DNA of 64,000 nt. Source: Macrophomina tecta. Taxonomy: Eukaryota > Ascomycota > Dothideomycetes > Botryosphaeriales > Botryosphaeriaceae. Position numbers and translations under genes: made by a program. Shown one piece after another: positions 1-10,809 of this stretch. The notes below the pieces were generated by a model, which searched no databases, was not told where the DNA came from, and saw only the letters and a list, made by a program, of their open reading frames with translations. The stretch spans positions 935,501-999,500 of the forward strand of contig JAKSGN010000037.1 of assembly GCA_024180945.1 (NCBI GenBank), read 5' to 3'. Position 1 is the first letter of the stretch; the number at the start of each line of letters is the position of its first letter.

Positions 1-396
1 GGAGCAGTGCACGAAGAGCTGCACCCGCGACCCCGCGCAAGCTTTCACCGTCAGGAAGCTCCGAGCCCTAATGACGCCTGCCAGGCCCGTGCGCCTCTGC
101 CCTGACAGCTGTTACAGCAATCGACTAGTTCGAAGAAGAGCCTCGATCCAGCAGACACCACTAGAAGTGATCCAATGCGGACCGAGATCTCATACAAGAT
201 GTTTCCCAGCTGTACCAGTATGCTCAAATCCTATGTACATAATATTTTGGTTCTCCAAACGCCTCATGATGCTAGAGCTGACTTTCCTCAACCACTACTA
301 TTAATACAGTGCGGTTTACTTCCGCAGCATCCCATTCATAGTACACCATGCTTTTTTTTTTTTTTTTTAAGATCCGTGATTGCTTGGAGCCCTCAG
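1..396. other. Intergenic, 3' flank of PET127
   Basis: No gene is seen. Short open frames here have no recognisable content. A run of 17 T lies at 352-368, just beyond the PET127 stop, where it would read as poly(A) in the transcript's 3' UTR. Confidence 0.6.
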
Positions 397-3166
397 TCAC
401 TCCCTCTTTCCATATAGCCAGTTCATGTACCCGTCGATGCTGTTCATGCCATTAGTCCCAACATCCTCGGATGACCTTGACTGGGTATTTTGCGCAGGCA
501 CCCAGCCTCCCCATGGCCGATATATGATCTTTTCCTTGTCTTGCTGCTCTGCATCTTTTTGATCCCGCCATTCACGACCTCTCTTGCTGATTTCACGCAG
601 TTTTCGCTGATAATAGTTCAGCACTTTCTCTGCCTCGCCACTATCCTCCTCTCTCACGACAGGATCCGAAAGCTGAGCGCTGCGTCGTTTCTTGCACTCC
701 GTGTAGCGCCTGTAGGCATCTGCTGGAGTGAGTTCTTCAAACTGGTAATCTACCGTCCATTCGATATCTTCCCTCACATCTGTCACCCGCTTGACAGGCG
801 CACCGTTGACCATGCTACGAGTGAAGAGCTTCACACCGAGTAGCGGTCCCTCATACTGTTCTTCTTTAGCTCCTCCTTCCTCAGAGGAATTCTCCGAGAC
901 ATCGGAACTTTCCAGGATCTCTAGCTCCAGAGCTTCAGGTTGGTTGTGCGTTGCAAGAGAGCTCCATTCTGGTTCCTCTTCCGGGATTTCAAAGAGCTCC
1001 GGCATGACGACGGTATCGACTGTGGCATGATCAGGAACGGCGGGACGGTTTGCCACACGCAGAACGACCTCGTCCTGCATTTCCTGGTCAGATTTCCATT
1101 CTTCCTGGGTCTCCTCGGCATCAATGCCAAGAATCTTTCTCTCCCAAGCCTCGGTCGCAGCTTTGTTGGTATCCTGAATCCGTTGCGCCTCTTCCTCCGA
1201 CATCGGCTCAGCGAAGATGTACATGAACGGCTCAACTCCTTCCCTAGCCTCAAAGTGGAAGCGGATAGACTGCAGAAAGGCCGTTAGACAGCGAATGACA
1301 AGGCGTTGGGTGCGGTGCTTACAGTCTCTGGGAACTTCGCTGTCGCCATGTTGAGTACTTTGTTGAATAGATCGATACTTATGCGGAACTCCTGATCTCC
1401 TAAATGGCGCGTCCCGCTCTCAGGGTTGTGAAGAGCCGCATCCATCTCTTCGATGCTGACGTACTGGAAGCCGAAAATACGCTCAATGTTGTGATACGCC
1501 ACGAATATGCCGTCCATGCGACCCATGCGCGCCTGTAGCGAATATTTGAGCATCGTCGACCTCATCATGTCGTAATACTCTCGCTCAAACGACTCGAACT
1601 TTCCGGTTCCTGTCTTGATCTGGTAGCCGGTATTTTCTTGCCAATCTTGGACGTCCATGCGGATAGAAACAACGGCGCGAGTCTTAAGGTCGAACATGCC
1701 CGTGCCGGGAAGCCGGCTGTCCTGTGCATCAAGCTGGGATCGCATGAGCATGTCACCCTGGGTCGTGTAATTATATGACTCGGGGATTCCACGTTCCTCG
1801 TCTGAAATCTGGTTTGGATGCCCTCTCCTATATCGTTCGTATTCGTCTGTGGGCAGGGTGAGCAATTTCTCCATTGACCGCCCCAACATACTCAGGACGT
1901 TGGCTGTGTCATATTGCTTATCGGCGTCAATGGCATATGTGCCATTCTTCCACCGCAAGAATATTGCTGCAGGCGCACGATTGAGTCGAGTAAAGGTACC
2001 AAGATGCTCCTCAAATCCCTTAGACAGCATCTTCAAGTTCAATTCTCGCCAGTTGGAAAGGAGGAAGTGGAAGTGAGCGAGGGCGGCAGTCATGCTCGAT
2101 GTAGATCCGACATAACGCTTGCCAAGGTCGCGGGCGAGATTGGAAAGGGTCTCATCCTGTGAGGAAGTGATGTATCTCTTCAGCAAGTCAAAATTGAAAT
2201 CCTCGACCGGCATGATCTTTTGCAGATACGGGTCGAAATTGTACACCTCAGACCTGGGGTCCTGAAGATGATAGACGCCGGGGCTGCAAATTTGGTCAGC
2301 TATCGGTTTTTCCCCACCGCACCACAGAAACATACTTGAATAGGACCCGGTCTAACCCATAAGATAGCTGGGGGATTGGCGGCTGCTCCACATCGATCGC
2401 TGCTCATGTTAGCAGAGTAAGGACTAGGGCAATGTTGAGGCTTACGCGTAAGCTGAACATCCCGGGCCGACACGCTGTCGACAAATTCTCGTTGCGGACG
2501 CTTATTCGCCCTCTGACTCTTGACGCGGCGGAGGGCCTGCTCGAGTGTTTGTGCCTTGTCTGACGCGCCGTCCGCCCTGTGCCTCTTCCCTTTCGGAGGC
2601 GTTTTGGCAGCTTCAGCCAAGACCTCGGCGGCGCTTTCGCTGGCCTTTCGCAGAACATCTCCGATTTCGCGACCCTTGGCCGCATTATCCGGAGCGTCTT
2701 TCTTCCCGGGTGTTGTCTTCTTTGTGCTCTTCTTCGCGGCTTGTCTCTCGCGCCTCTTCAACAACATCTTTTGTCTCTTGGAGAGTTTTGGCGGGCCTTG
2801 GCCCCCAGCTTGTGGATCGGACGAGCCTTTTTTGGGGTCGCTCGTTGCTGATTCAGACAGCTCGGGGGTGCTCTCAGCCAGCGGAGCGTTGCGTTTCCTG
2901 GATTCGACCTTGCGAATCTTTGGCAATTTGGAGGCTGGCTTCTTCTTGCTCTTTTTGCCTTTCCCGGACGGCTTCGCATCTGTTGGCGGCGGCGGCGCAT
3001 CCGGTGGCGCGGAAAGAGCGGGCTCAGCATCATCGCGGCGGACGGGCGAGGAGTGATAATTGGCAGGACTCAGAGGAGCAAGCGGTGTTCGCAGGCGGCG
3101 CAGGCATGGCGAGCAGATGTATGGGCGCGGAGCTTGCAAGCGGCGTAGGCAGGCGCGGCCGAGCAT
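397..3166 (-). CDS. PET127: Mitochondrial RNA-processing protein Pet127
   Basis: Pet127 is a mitochondrial membrane-associated protein needed for 5'-end processing and turnover of mitochondrial RNA in yeast. The model has four exons: 2446-3166, 2336-2399, 1323-2283 and 397-1269, giving 872 aa (yeast protein about 800). The introns are 46, 52 and 53 nt, all GT-AG, and the first has a TGCTAAC branch site. Joining restores family-typical stretches such as PQLSYGLDRVLFNPGVY and VYNFDPYLQKIMP, and near the end FHFEAREG then FMYIFAEPMS. The N-terminus MLGRACLRRLQAPRP is Arg-rich and acid-free, as expected of a mitochondrial presequence. Residues about 45-200 are a Lys/Arg-rich low-complexity linker. 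The start is the ATG at 3166; the open frame continues upstream only to a GTG. It is divergent from the PH/LRR gene. Confidence 0.9.
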
Positions 3167-3967
3167 TGGGCGCGCCGCTGGGGTTGGCACACAAGAGGAA
3201 GCGAGATAGAGGGCGAGGCGGCGGGCTGGTGCGCGAGAAAGTAGGTGGCCACGGTGCTGTAGGCGAAACAGCGTGGATGTCGCTCGCGGCGCAAAAAATG
3301 ACGATCCTCTGATGGATCGACGCGACGGCGAGCAGGGGCATGCGGAACAACCTTAGGCAGCCCGGCTTTCCCGTTCTCGGCAGTCACTACGGCGCGCGCG
3401 CTGGCGCGAAACGGGGCCGCACAATGTTTCTGGCGCGCCGCCATGTCTGGAGCGGCGCACGCGGCAGGCGGGATCCTGACGGCGGGCGACTCCCGGCGGC
3501 AGCTGTCGAGAATACGAGAGGAGCGCGAAATCACAGGCGGATGGCTCGTGAGTCGCGCTGTCTGTCGCGTCCGGGCCCGCCCCTAGGCGCAAAAGCAGTT
3601 AATCCACTGACGTATTCCTTGCAGCTCGCAGCACCACAAGAGCTCTCTCACTTTCTCTCCCCTCCCACGCCTCACCGTCTCCTGCCTGCGGGCCATGTCC
3701 CAAGAGCCCAAGCCGTCCGACCAGGTCATGGACGCCCTGCCCCAGCGCCCCGCTCCGAAACACCCTTCATCCCTTCCCGCCCCGCTGGTTATGTCCCAAG
3801 CTCCCCAAATTGCATGCGAGCTCGGTCAACCCACGACATCGTAGCGCCCACGCCCGCCCGCGCCTACGCGGACATCCCAAGTCCTCTCGCTCCTCGACAC
3901 CTCATACCACAGGCGCCGCTCCCGCTGTCCGCGCCCTGCGCCCGCCTCCCCGACACGCTGCGCCGCC
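3167..3967. promoter_or_regulatory. Divergent promoter region, PET127 / PH-LRR gene
   Basis: These 801 GC-rich bases hold the 5' regions of two divergent genes. No TATA box is evident. The long plus-strand frame over 3340-4290 is a shadow that runs into the next gene in another frame. Confidence 0.55.
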
Positions 3968-6900
3968 ATGCAGAAGTCGTCCTCCGCCAGCTCCAGAAGA
4001 AAAAGCTTCTTCGGTGGCGCCCTCTCGCTCAACCCGCTCTCCGCCCTGACTCCCATCCACGATCCCGCCGACGGTGCCAAAGAGAAGCCCCAGCCCAAGA
4101 CGCTGCAGAAGCGCCGCGCCAGCTCTTTTCTAGACGTCTCCCGCACCTCCAGTTCCTTCGGTTCCGACGTCCCGTCGCCCGGCTCCCCTGCGCTCTCTCC
4201 CGCTCCCTCGCCCATAGACACCAGAGGCTCCCGCATCCGAAACCCTCCGAGAATTGCTTCCTGGGTGTCCGCTCGCTCTGCGTCGGATGAGCTGGACGAC
4301 GAGCCGCTTAGCGCTGTATCGAGCAAGGCCCCCTCTGTGAACTGGGGCGAATTCCACGATGCCGGTCTCCGCTCTCGCAAAGTCCTCCTCCACGGCGAGG
4401 TGCAGACGAGCAGCACTCTGTTCCGCCGGAAGAAGGAGTATCTGGTCTTGACCGAGACGCACATCGTTCGCTTCAAGAATCAACAGAAGGCCGCTGAGAC
4501 TTTTTCTGACATTTTGACTCCCTTGCGTCGGAGTTCCTCCTTCAGCCGGAGGCACAGCCAGAACCCCTCTTTCGGCTCCTCCCAGGACTTTCAGTCCTTC
4601 GTTTCAGACCACTCTGGTGACCGAAATATTGGGACTCCACTTCGTCAAATCATTGCCGTCTTCCAGCTCGTCGACGATCGCCCGTATTTTGCCTTCGAGA
4701 TATCTTATATCGAGGAAGAGAGCAACAATGCTTACTCCATGACTCTGCAATTCGGCTCACCGGATGATATGCGTGCCTGGCTCAGGGCGATCCGTACCGC
4801 CGCCAACCGCGTGCGGGCCCTTGACGAATTTCCCATCTCCGAGCAGAATACCCGACTCGCCGCCAGGATTGTTGAGCGGGAAGGCGACTATGATCCTAAC
4901 AACTTTACTCTTTACAAGGTCGTGCAGCGGCCGATGGGTCACTCAAAGGCAGCCTCATCGTCATCCGATGACCTCACCAAGATCAACTCAAGCAGTTGCT
5001 TCCTTGCCATTGGAATCCACAAAGTTCATCTAATACCGATGTTCAAATCGAGACAGCGATCTTCTAGTCCCAATCTACTTTCTTACCCGCACGAAGTATC
5101 GTTCGGGCTTTTGACGCTTACATCAGTGAGGTTAAGCGAAACTGATGATACTTTCGAGTTGGTGTTTAGAATGCCTTTGCAAAAACCCAAGACCCTACTT
5201 ATGGCTTCTCTTGCCGCCGGGGACATCGCCACGCGGCTCCACCACGTCGATCACTACCTGCGTCCGGAATGGGAACCGCGTCCGTACATATTCCTGGTCC
5301 CGGATGCCGTGAAAGAGCAGATTGTTTCCACAGCGGTCTCTCAATCCATTGACGAGACGGCCTTGGACCGTACTATTTGTGCATACTGCATCGCGTATAA
5401 TATTCCTCCCAATCTAATTCGCTACCAAGTCACATATCCTGCCGAAGACTGGCCGCGCTTCCAGTTGCTTCCCCCGAGTAACCCCAGGCGGCCCACATAT
5501 GGTCCACTTGAGCTTCTCGCTGTTATGCGTGCGCTCCGCTTTAACGAATCATTTGGTACTATCTCGTTCGCGGGCATCCAACTGGATGTCCTCAACGAAC
5601 TGTATGATCGCTTTGGTGCGGACCATGTGTGCACGAGAACCAAGCGCGGTACCCCAATCAATCTGCCTCTGGAAGAGTTGGAGAGCTCCTGCCTGTTGGT
5701 GCAGGAGATTCGGGCCCTCGCAGTTACGAGCAGGAAAGTCCGTCGTATGGATTTCACTTCGTGCATATCCCGCCAGCCCGCAGACTACGTCGATGAGAGC
5801 AAAGTTAAGGATATTGGATGCGGCATTGTGGAGGCATTGTTCCCACTGTGCAAGTACCAGACGACCAACGTGGATTGGATCGTCCTGAATAACATCCAGC
5901 TGGGAGAAACCGATCTCGACTATTTAATCGCTGCGGCTGCAGAGAAAATGTGTCACTTTCGTGGCCTGGAAATGCGTCGATGCGGTTTGAACGAGAGAAA
6001 GATGTCACTTGTCTTGGATGCTCTGCGGGCCCAAGAAAACACGCTAGAAGCGATTGATATCTCCGGCAATCCTGCACGCCTAGTTCCGGCGATCTTCGAA
6101 CCCCAGCTCAGTGTCTTTGGGTATATCCGTATCCTGAACCTCTGCAACGTCGCTCACACCGCAGGACCTGAGCCACTGGTTACGGCCGATACTCTCCTCT
6201 CCTGGCGGCTCCACGCGCTAAACCTGAGTGGCACTTCCTTGAACCACGAGACGGTGGACGCGATATCGATATATCTCGCAAGCCCCCAGTCGAGTTCTCT
6301 CCGCGAATTAAGAGTTGATCATACTGGTCTCACAGGCAGACACATCGCACAGCTGATGATATCAATGACTAAGCACCCTGGAGCCGCGCGTGATCTTCTA
6401 ATGGATGTCAGCCAGAATCGCATCGAGACATTCCATGACGAGTTTGCAGCAGCTATCTCGGAGGGATATGCGCCTACGCAACTCACCATCACGCTTATAG
6501 ACTACGAGGAAGAGTCAAATTTTGCACAGCTTATTCTCGCAATCGCAAAGAATAATACTATTAAGCGCCTGGACATCACCAAAATCTCTCTACCCAATGA
6601 CGCCTCGGACAGGACATGTCGAGCACTGGAGAAGATGTTCGCAGAAAACAATACTCTGACCAGTCTGGATATTTCAGGCGAAAATTCGAAGCTTGAAATC
6701 GCCAAGCTGGGTGTAGGCATAAACAAGGCCTTGTGTGGGCTGAAAAACAACAAATCCTTGCAAATTCTTCACATCCAGAACCAGAACCTGGGCTTGCAGG
6801 GTGCTAGCACACTGGCAGACGTGCTTAAAGCCAACAATACCTTGTTGGAAGTCCATTGCGAAAACAACGGTATCCCTCTACAGGGCTTCACGGATCTGGT

Positions 6901-7759
6901 CAATTCACTGCACTACAATACCACTTTACGATGGCTACCTGCTATGGGAGAGAGCCGACAAGAGACCCTTAGACAAACTGAGATGGCCGTCAAAAACATG
7001 CGCAACGACACATCCCATCATCCTCAATCCAGAGCAGCGACGATTCGTAACAAAGTCGCTATCAAAATGGGCAAGCATCCAGTCGAGAGGCATGCTCCGC
7101 AGCAGCTGTCAGACCAGGATGTGCAAGCTGCAGTGCGTCTCGTGGAGGAAAGTTGGGATAGACAGGCTCACCGGTTAAGCCTATATCTGCAGCGGAATGC
7201 TAACCTTGCCGCTGGCATCGATACACCGCTAGAGGTAGAGGAGGAAATGTTCGAAAGACCCCAGGAAAGACCGCTCAGCATGGGAAGAATCATCGAGCAA
7301 GTCAAGTTCGAGAGTACACCGACTCTAGAGAAAGAAGCGTTGTTTGATACCGACGCCCTGAGCATCAACACGATGAACACCATTCGCCAGCAAAGTCATC
7401 GACCGAGTTTGGAGAATAACCCGCAAAGCCATCGGCAGAGTCTGGATCATCAACAAATTACGCATCAACCGCGACCAAGCTTTGAGAAGAGCCGGGAAAT
7501 GAGTGAGCCCTCAGAAAGGAGGGACACATTAGCAGAAGATTCCGGCTATGACCCCGTCACGATTGCTCTGGCGAAGGAATTAGACATGTCGTTGGATGAC
7601 GCGCAGACTCTCATCGATACGGATTTCGCGGCCAGGCTGGCACAGATGAGCCCAGTGGGGTCACCAACAACACCAACAATGACAACTTTTCCAGCATCTC
7701 CGCGCTCACCTACGACACCAAGGCAGCTTCCGCTACGAAGCGGAGGAATGCCGCGTTGA
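3968..7759 (+). CDS. PH-domain plus leucine-rich-repeat protein (CARMIL-like layout)
   Basis: A single exon encodes 1263 aa from an ATG in good context (GCCGCCATGC). Residues 1-125 are Ser/Pro-rich and disordered. A pleckstrin-homology-like domain spans about 133-282, with a low-complexity insert near 180-220; it ends in the typical C-terminal helix DDMRAWLRAIRTAANRV. A ribonuclease-inhibitor-type LRR array covers roughly 480-1010, with repeats such as ALNLSGTSLNHETVD, LTSLDISGEN and LQILHIQNQNLGLQGA. The tail from about 1040 is disordered and ends near DLAR-like helices and TP-rich sequence. A PH domain followed by RI-type LRRs is the layout of CARMIL/RLTPR proteins, which bind capping protein and membranes in animals. 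Whether this fungal protein does so is inference. Most fungal databases would call it a leucine-rich-repeat protein. Confidence 0.8.
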   Translation: MQKSSSASSRRKSFFGGALSLNPLSALTPIHDPADGAKEKPQPKTLQKRRASSFLDVSRTSSSFGSDVPSPGSPALSPAPSPIDTRGSRIRNPPRIASWVSARSASDELDDEPLSAVSSKAPSVNWGEFHDAGLRSRKVLLHGEVQTSSTLFRRKKEYLVLTETHIVRFKNQQKAAETFSDILTPLRRSSSFSRRHSQNPSFGSSQDFQSFVSDHSGDRNIGTPLRQIIAVFQLVDDRPYFAFEISYIEEESNNAYSMTLQFGSPDDMRAWLRAIRTAANRVRALDEFPISEQNTRLAARIVEREGDYDPNNFTLYKVVQRPMGHSKAASSSSDDLTKINSSSCFLAIGIHKVHLIPMFKSRQRSSSPNLLSYPHEVSFGLLTLTSVRLSETDDTFELVFRMPLQKPKTLLMASLAAGDIATRLHHVDHYLRPEWEPRPYIFLVPDAVKEQIVSTAVSQSIDETALDRTICAYCIAYNIPPNLIRYQVTYPAEDWPRFQLLPPSNPRRPTYGPLELLAVMRALRFNESFGTISFAGIQLDVLNELYDRFGADHVCTRTKRGTPINLPLEELESSCLLVQEIRALAVTSRKVRRMDFTSCISRQPADYVDESKVKDIGCGIVEALFPLCKYQTTNVDWIVLNNIQLGETDLDYLIAAAAEKMCHFRGLEMRRCGLNERKMSLVLDALRAQENTLEAIDISGNPARLVPAIFEPQLSVFGYIRILNLCNVAHTAGPEPLVTADTLLSWRLHALNLSGTSLNHETVDAISIYLASPQSSSLRELRVDHTGLTGRHIAQLMISMTKHPGAARDLLMDVSQNRIETFHDEFAAAISEGYAPTQLTITLIDYEEESNFAQLILAIAKNNTIKRLDITKISLPNDASDRTCRALEKMFAENNTLTSLDISGENSKLEIAKLGVGINKALCGLKNNKSLQILHIQNQNLGLQGASTLADVLKANNTLLEVHCENNGIPLQGFTDLVNSLHYNTTLRWLPAMGESRQETLRQTEMAVKNMRNDTSHHPQSRAATIRNKVAIKMGKHPVERHAPQQLSDQDVQAAVRLVEESWDRQAHRLSLYLQRNANLAAGIDTPLEVEEEMFERPQERPLSMGRIIEQVKFESTPTLEKEALFDTDALSINTMNTIRQQSHRPSLENNPQSHRQSLDHQQITHQPRPSFEKSREMSEPSERRDTLAEDSGYDPVTIALAKELDMSLDDAQTLIDTDFAARLAQMSPVGSPTTPTMTTFPASPRSPTTPRQLPLRSGGMPR

Positions 7760-8857
7760 GAATCGAGCATGTGCATGTTAGTCGTTTACATCTTTTTCTT
7801 TCCGAACGTATTGGCAGCGGAAATTCCGGGTAGCATCAGTTGAAGGGAAGACTCTCTGAGAGGGATAGATTTGTGAATAGGCAGGTATCGCGTTTACTGA
7901 AATTCACCAGCAGGGCATGGATCCAGGCGTTGTATACCATTCTAGTCTTCTCAACCCTTGGGTTTATTTTTTTTTTTTTTTTTTTTTGCGTATTCCATCG
8001 CGATCTCACTCAATCTGGTCACAGTCGGGCTTCCATTTTTGTTTTGGGGAGAAGGCATTTTGCCAAGGTCTTGTTTTGGTCGTTTTCCGTCATTTGCATC
8101 TCAGTTCTCTTTGTTTTCGGCGGATATCTTCCATTTTGGCAGGCAACGAAGGTAATGGTTTTAACGAGGCTCCACACTTTTCTTGTCGCTTTTTCATCCC
8201 GTGATTCCATCACCCGTGCCTGTGGCGCTTACATGAGACTTCAACAATTTTCCTTGTCAGTCATGGGGATAGTCATTCTCTAGCTGGTGTTTCATTTTGT
8301 CCGCAGACATTTGGCCTCCCCGGGGGAGTATTGCATAAATGGTGGCAACGTCTGAATCATGTCAACATGTGGCCATCCATGTAAGATGGAACCAAGGAAT
8401 ATACGTATAGCAACAGTACTATTTCTCTGGTGATATCGACGGGACGTGATTTAAAAAGCCAACAGTAGATTTGTAGGCATTTTTCGTATAATTTTGGCAT
8501 GTAGATATCCTGTCAGCTCTCGTGTTGGCGAAATTCCTTATTAGCGATTCTCAAAGCCCCATCATTAATACGACTCACTTCCACCCGTTTCCCGGCCAAT
8601 CAATATGTTAAGATGACCATTGCCCACGGGATTCTGCATTTATAGGAATTCCCGCAACCAATGTTTAATTCATTAACCAAACTGAGGCAAGTTCTCATAT
8701 GATATTTTATTTCCGAACAATATTGCTAAAATATTAAGGAATACAAAGAAGCTGGGACTTCTGTCTTTCCCAAGTGCTACGGGTTTCGTCCGAACAAAAC
8801 CCAAAGCACATCTACAATATGGTCATTGACAAGAGCAGGCTATATCTTTCATAGTAA
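7760..8857. other. Convergent intergenic region
   Basis: This stretch holds the 3' flanks of the PH/LRR gene and the HET pseudogene. It is richer in A/T than its surroundings and includes a 21-T tract at 7967-7987. No gene or RNA gene was recognised. Confidence 0.55.
7967..7987. repeat. T21 homopolymer
   Basis: Uninterrupted run of 21 T, about 210 nt after the PH/LRR stop. Similar tracts lie at 352-368 and 22320-22340. Confidence 0.95.
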
Positions 8858-9953
8858 TCACTCCAAATCCCCCAATCCTCCCGAATTCAGCCCTTGCTTC
8901 TGGAATAACCTGATATAAAACCTGACGACATTGATCCCATAATTCGGCTCTATGTATAGCTCGCCACGATCCGGATCCGCCTCTCTCGTCGGTATCCCGA
9001 GCAGCCCATACATTCTATTACTTGGATCCGTGACCTAGAACTTACTCGTCTTAATGAACAACTCTTCGAACGTCCTGCGGGCACCCTTCCTGTCCGCCTG
9101 CCTCTTCTCTCTAAACCCATCCTCTTCTTCATCGCCCTCCGCTGCTACGCCTGCCATAAGCTCCCTATTAAATGTGCGTGCAATACGCCCGAGAGTTGGT
9201 GCAGCGGCAGCCTGCTCTTCAACGCGATGATGCGGTCCCGTCGCCGCGCGTGACTGCGCAATCTCCTGAATGGCCCAAACACGTCGAAACTAGGGCAGTG
9301 CATAGAACGGCGCCGGCGCGTTCCAGCCGTCGCGAGAGAGCGAGAAGCCGTCGTATTGCTCTTCCTCGACTCACAGCGACGCGCGCCCCTGCCTTCTGCC
9401 TCGCGTCCGAAACACGGGTCATCACCATGCCACACCCACTCCTGCCCTGTCATGCCAGCGCCCACACGGCATCAAAAGCCGTCCGCGGCTGTCGTCCCAC
9501 GTGGCACGGATCGACGTCGCCGAGCCAGACGAGCACGCGGCGCGTACGCTTGTAGATTAGGCGCATGAGGCGGACCTGGTGGTCCTTTTTTCGCGGTCTT
9601 CGGCCTGGTTGATACAGAGACCATCGATCCAGACAGTGTGGAGTGGCGGCGATAGCCGGGAAGAGGAAGAGGGGAAGGAGGTGCCGTGATCTGTCCAAGG
9701 GCGGAAGCGCGAGAAAGTGGCGGCGAGGCTGGAGGTCACGGGTACAGGGCGGGCGTTGCAGTGGACGATTGTTGTAGTTGAGGGTGAGGAGGAGGGAGAG
9801 GAGGATATGGAGGAGAGATCCCAGACGTACGATACCGCTTCGTATGGAGGTGGCGGTGTAGATGAGGGTGAGGAGGCGGCGCTAAGGTTCGTGGGGATCA
9901 AATTAGAAAGGAAGAGGTGGCAATGGAAAGCGGAGCTCCTGGGGTCCTGATAG
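8858..9953 (-). pseudogene. Decayed HET (heterokaryon incompatibility) domain gene
   Basis: HET-domain genes mediate non-self recognition and programmed cell death in filamentous ascomycetes. Three reading-frame pieces match consecutive HET motifs. Near 9830 is YEAVSYVWD and near 9620 VWIDGLCINQAEDREK. The frame then slips at an A6 run (about 9585-9590) into DHQVRLMRLIYKRTRRVLVWLGD. After a second frame change between about 9450 and 9360 come FRRVWAIQEIAQS and finally DPSNRMYGLLGIP plus IEPNYG. Two in-frame TAG codons interrupt it: 9290-9292, exactly where the family has Trp (PWFRRVW), and 9035-9037, just before the TDP motif. The frame between those stops and on to the TGA at 8858 is otherwise open. 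The several hundred residues usual after this motif are missing. The 5' end is uncertain. Confidence 0.85.
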
Positions 9954-10809
9954 AAACTATGGGATCGGGCCCGGGTAGTGGTTCATAGAGCATATAGGTT
10001 GACGGCTCTTGAGACCTGACTGCGGAGGACATGGGATGTGCTGGTGGAGGTTTGTTGAACAATTACAGTGACCATTAGAGCTGCACTAAATTCCTTTTGA
10101 ATGTTTCAATGACGCTGTGTTTGAATGAGGATGCCCTCATCGAGTTCAGAGTGGAGTTAATTTGAAGGATAAAGAGTAGAGGATCGAGGGACGTCGTGGA
10201 GGCCGAACCATACATCCATTGAGGTTAAGTTAAGAGCAAGCTCTAGCGGCACCAGAGGATGGACTTATGTCAAGGCGCTTTCAAACAACGTATGAGTAGA
10301 TGCCATTAATATTCCCTACAAGCTATCTCAAAGCATTTTTGTGGATGTCATACACAATTGAGGCATAAGAGGAAGAGAAGCGAGCGACATCAAACGCAAG
10401 GTCGCTGCGACATACAGCGAAATCCGTTCACTCCAATATCGCCGGCTTCGTATCAAGTCAAATCAAGAACGAGAAATGAATTCATAATGCAGTTTCCTTT
10501 CTTTTGCTTTCTGTTATCTCTCCCAACCCATCCCTTCAGTCATCCACCGATGGGAGGCGACATTTTCAGCAACGTAATGAATCACTCACTATCGCCCATG
10601 CTTGCTAGCTTGCCTGCTTGATCAACTAATGCCACTCAATCAAGATAGAAAAATACGACGAGGGAAGGAAGAGGAAAGATAAAAGTAAAGGGCACGTAAT
10701 GTACAAAATCGTGGATGAGGAAGGACGGATGCCCCTAGGTATAGACGCCGTATCCCTTTTTCATGTTAAAGTAATTGTTCGCAAGAAAGGGTGCTCGTCC
10801 GAAAATGAT
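9954..10809. other. Intergenic, HET pseudogene to CBP80
   Basis: No gene is seen. It lies upstream of the decayed HET gene and downstream of the CBP80 stop. Small frames here show no family resemblance. Confidence 0.55.

Noticed and set aside
3340..4290. 316-codon plus-strand frame
   Set aside because: Arg/Pro-rich, starts upstream of the PH/LRR gene in a different frame and overlaps its beginning. No family resemblance.
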